Shown here piece after piece: positions 5,615 through 5,829 of a DNA stretch of 5,829 nt. The notes under the pieces were generated by a model, which saw only the letters and a program-made list of their open reading frames with translations, made no database searches and was not told the DNA's origin. How positions within the stretch are numbered: position 1 is the stretch's first letter; every line of letters starts with the position of its first letter. The stretch is from CAVPEW01 sp050247895. Lineage in GTDB: Bacteria; Actinomycetota; Acidimicrobiia; Acidimicrobiales; VFJN01. Where the stretch lies: contig JBFWTJ010000239.1 of NCBI GenBank assembly GCA_050247895.1, positions 1-5,829 on the forward strand, read 5' to 3'. Both the position numbers and the translations under genes were made by a program.

Positions 5615-5644
5615 GCCGCTCGCCGCCGGGTCGGCCGCTCAGCC
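5609..5644. terminator. Shared bidirectional hairpin spanning two convergent stop codons
   Basis: GGCTGAGC (5609-5616) and GCTCAGCC (5637-5644) are perfect 8-bp inverted arms around a 20-nt GC-rich centre. The left arm contains the TGA of the GNAT gene (5612-5614). The right arm contains, on the minus strand, the TGA of the regulator gene (5639-5641). A hairpin in this position would act on transcripts from both directions. No U-tract is present. Confidence 0.5.
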
Positions 5645-5829
5645 CCAGCCGAGCGCCCGCAGCGCGGCATCGGCGATCACCTCGGGGTCGACCTGCCGGT
5701 CGTGGTGGTGGGCCTCGAGCGCGCCCCACACCAGGCCCGACACCACGGCGTGCGCGGTGCTCGGATCGATCGGGCGCAGGTCGCCGGCCGCCGCGCCGTC
5801 GGCCAGCACGGCGTTGAGGGCCCGCCGCC
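5639..5829 (-). CDS. C-terminal part of a probable TetR-family regulator (N-terminus outside window)
   Basis: The minus strand reads open from the window edge to a TGA at 5641-5639, giving 62 residues: RRALNAVLADGAAAGDLRPIDPS, then TAHAVVSGLVWGALEAHHHDRQ and VDPEVIADAALRALGWG. The pattern 'L-AVLA-G-AAGDLRP-DP--A---V-GLVWGALE' followed by a last helix with 'AL-AL' is characteristic of TetR-family ligand-binding domains, where it forms the last two or three helices. The helix-turn-helix is not in the window, so the family call rests on this part alone. Codon usage agrees with its neighbours. It could regulate a gene beyond the right edge; nothing ties it to the GNAT gene except the shared terminator region. 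Confidence 0.72.
   Translation of the reverse strand, partial: RRALNAVLADGAAAGDLRPIDPSTAHAVVSGLVWGALEAHHHDRQVDPEVIADAALRALGWG

Noticed and set aside
4891..5817. A 308-codon plus-strand frame from the tandem repeat through the GNAT gene
   Set aside because: It contains the repeat in translation and then an out-of-frame, Arg-rich reading of the GNAT gene. The GNAT frame is the real one.

Overview
This is a compact, very GC-rich chromosomal window. The GC-biased third codon positions, GTG starts, TANNNT-type -10 elements placed 6-7 nt before start codons (leaderless genes) and an MmpL-type transporter all point to a high-GC actinobacterium. An acidimicrobial-type lineage is possible, but that is only an impression and the sequence does not prove it.

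Layout. (1) The left edge holds the 5' part of a minus-strand PhnB-like VOC-family gene (1-343), cut by the window. (2) A 148-bp divergent gap separates it from a plus-strand FrnE-like DsbA-family oxidoreductase (492-1190). A small carboxymuconolactone-decarboxylase-family gene with its own leaderless-type promoter follows (1239-1625). (3) Convergent with these is a minus-strand TetR-family repressor (1648-2418). It is divergent from a 751-residue, 12-TM MmpL/RND exporter (2596-4851). The 177-bp gap between them holds an AT-richer island (about 2496-2552) packed with overlapping inverted repeats and face-to-face TTGAC elements, which looks like the operator of a repressor-exporter module. (4) A 265-bp non-coding stretch (4852-5116) contains hairpins after the exporter gene and an imperfect 62-bp tandem duplication. 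(5) A GNAT acetyltransferase gene (5117-5614) begins with another leaderless-type promoter. It converges on the 3' end of a second TetR-like regulator (5639-5829, cut by the window). The two stop codons sit in opposite arms of one inverted repeat, a likely shared terminator.

The only clear functional unit is tetR-mmpL, a regulated efflux or lipid-export pair. The other genes are redox or small-molecule housekeeping or accessory functions with no evident shared pathway. I see no mobile elements, RNA genes, CRISPR arrays or defence genes. Nothing supports a wholly new system; the most interesting material is regulatory: the nested operator, the repeated start-site context, the tandem repeat and the stop-codon palindrome.
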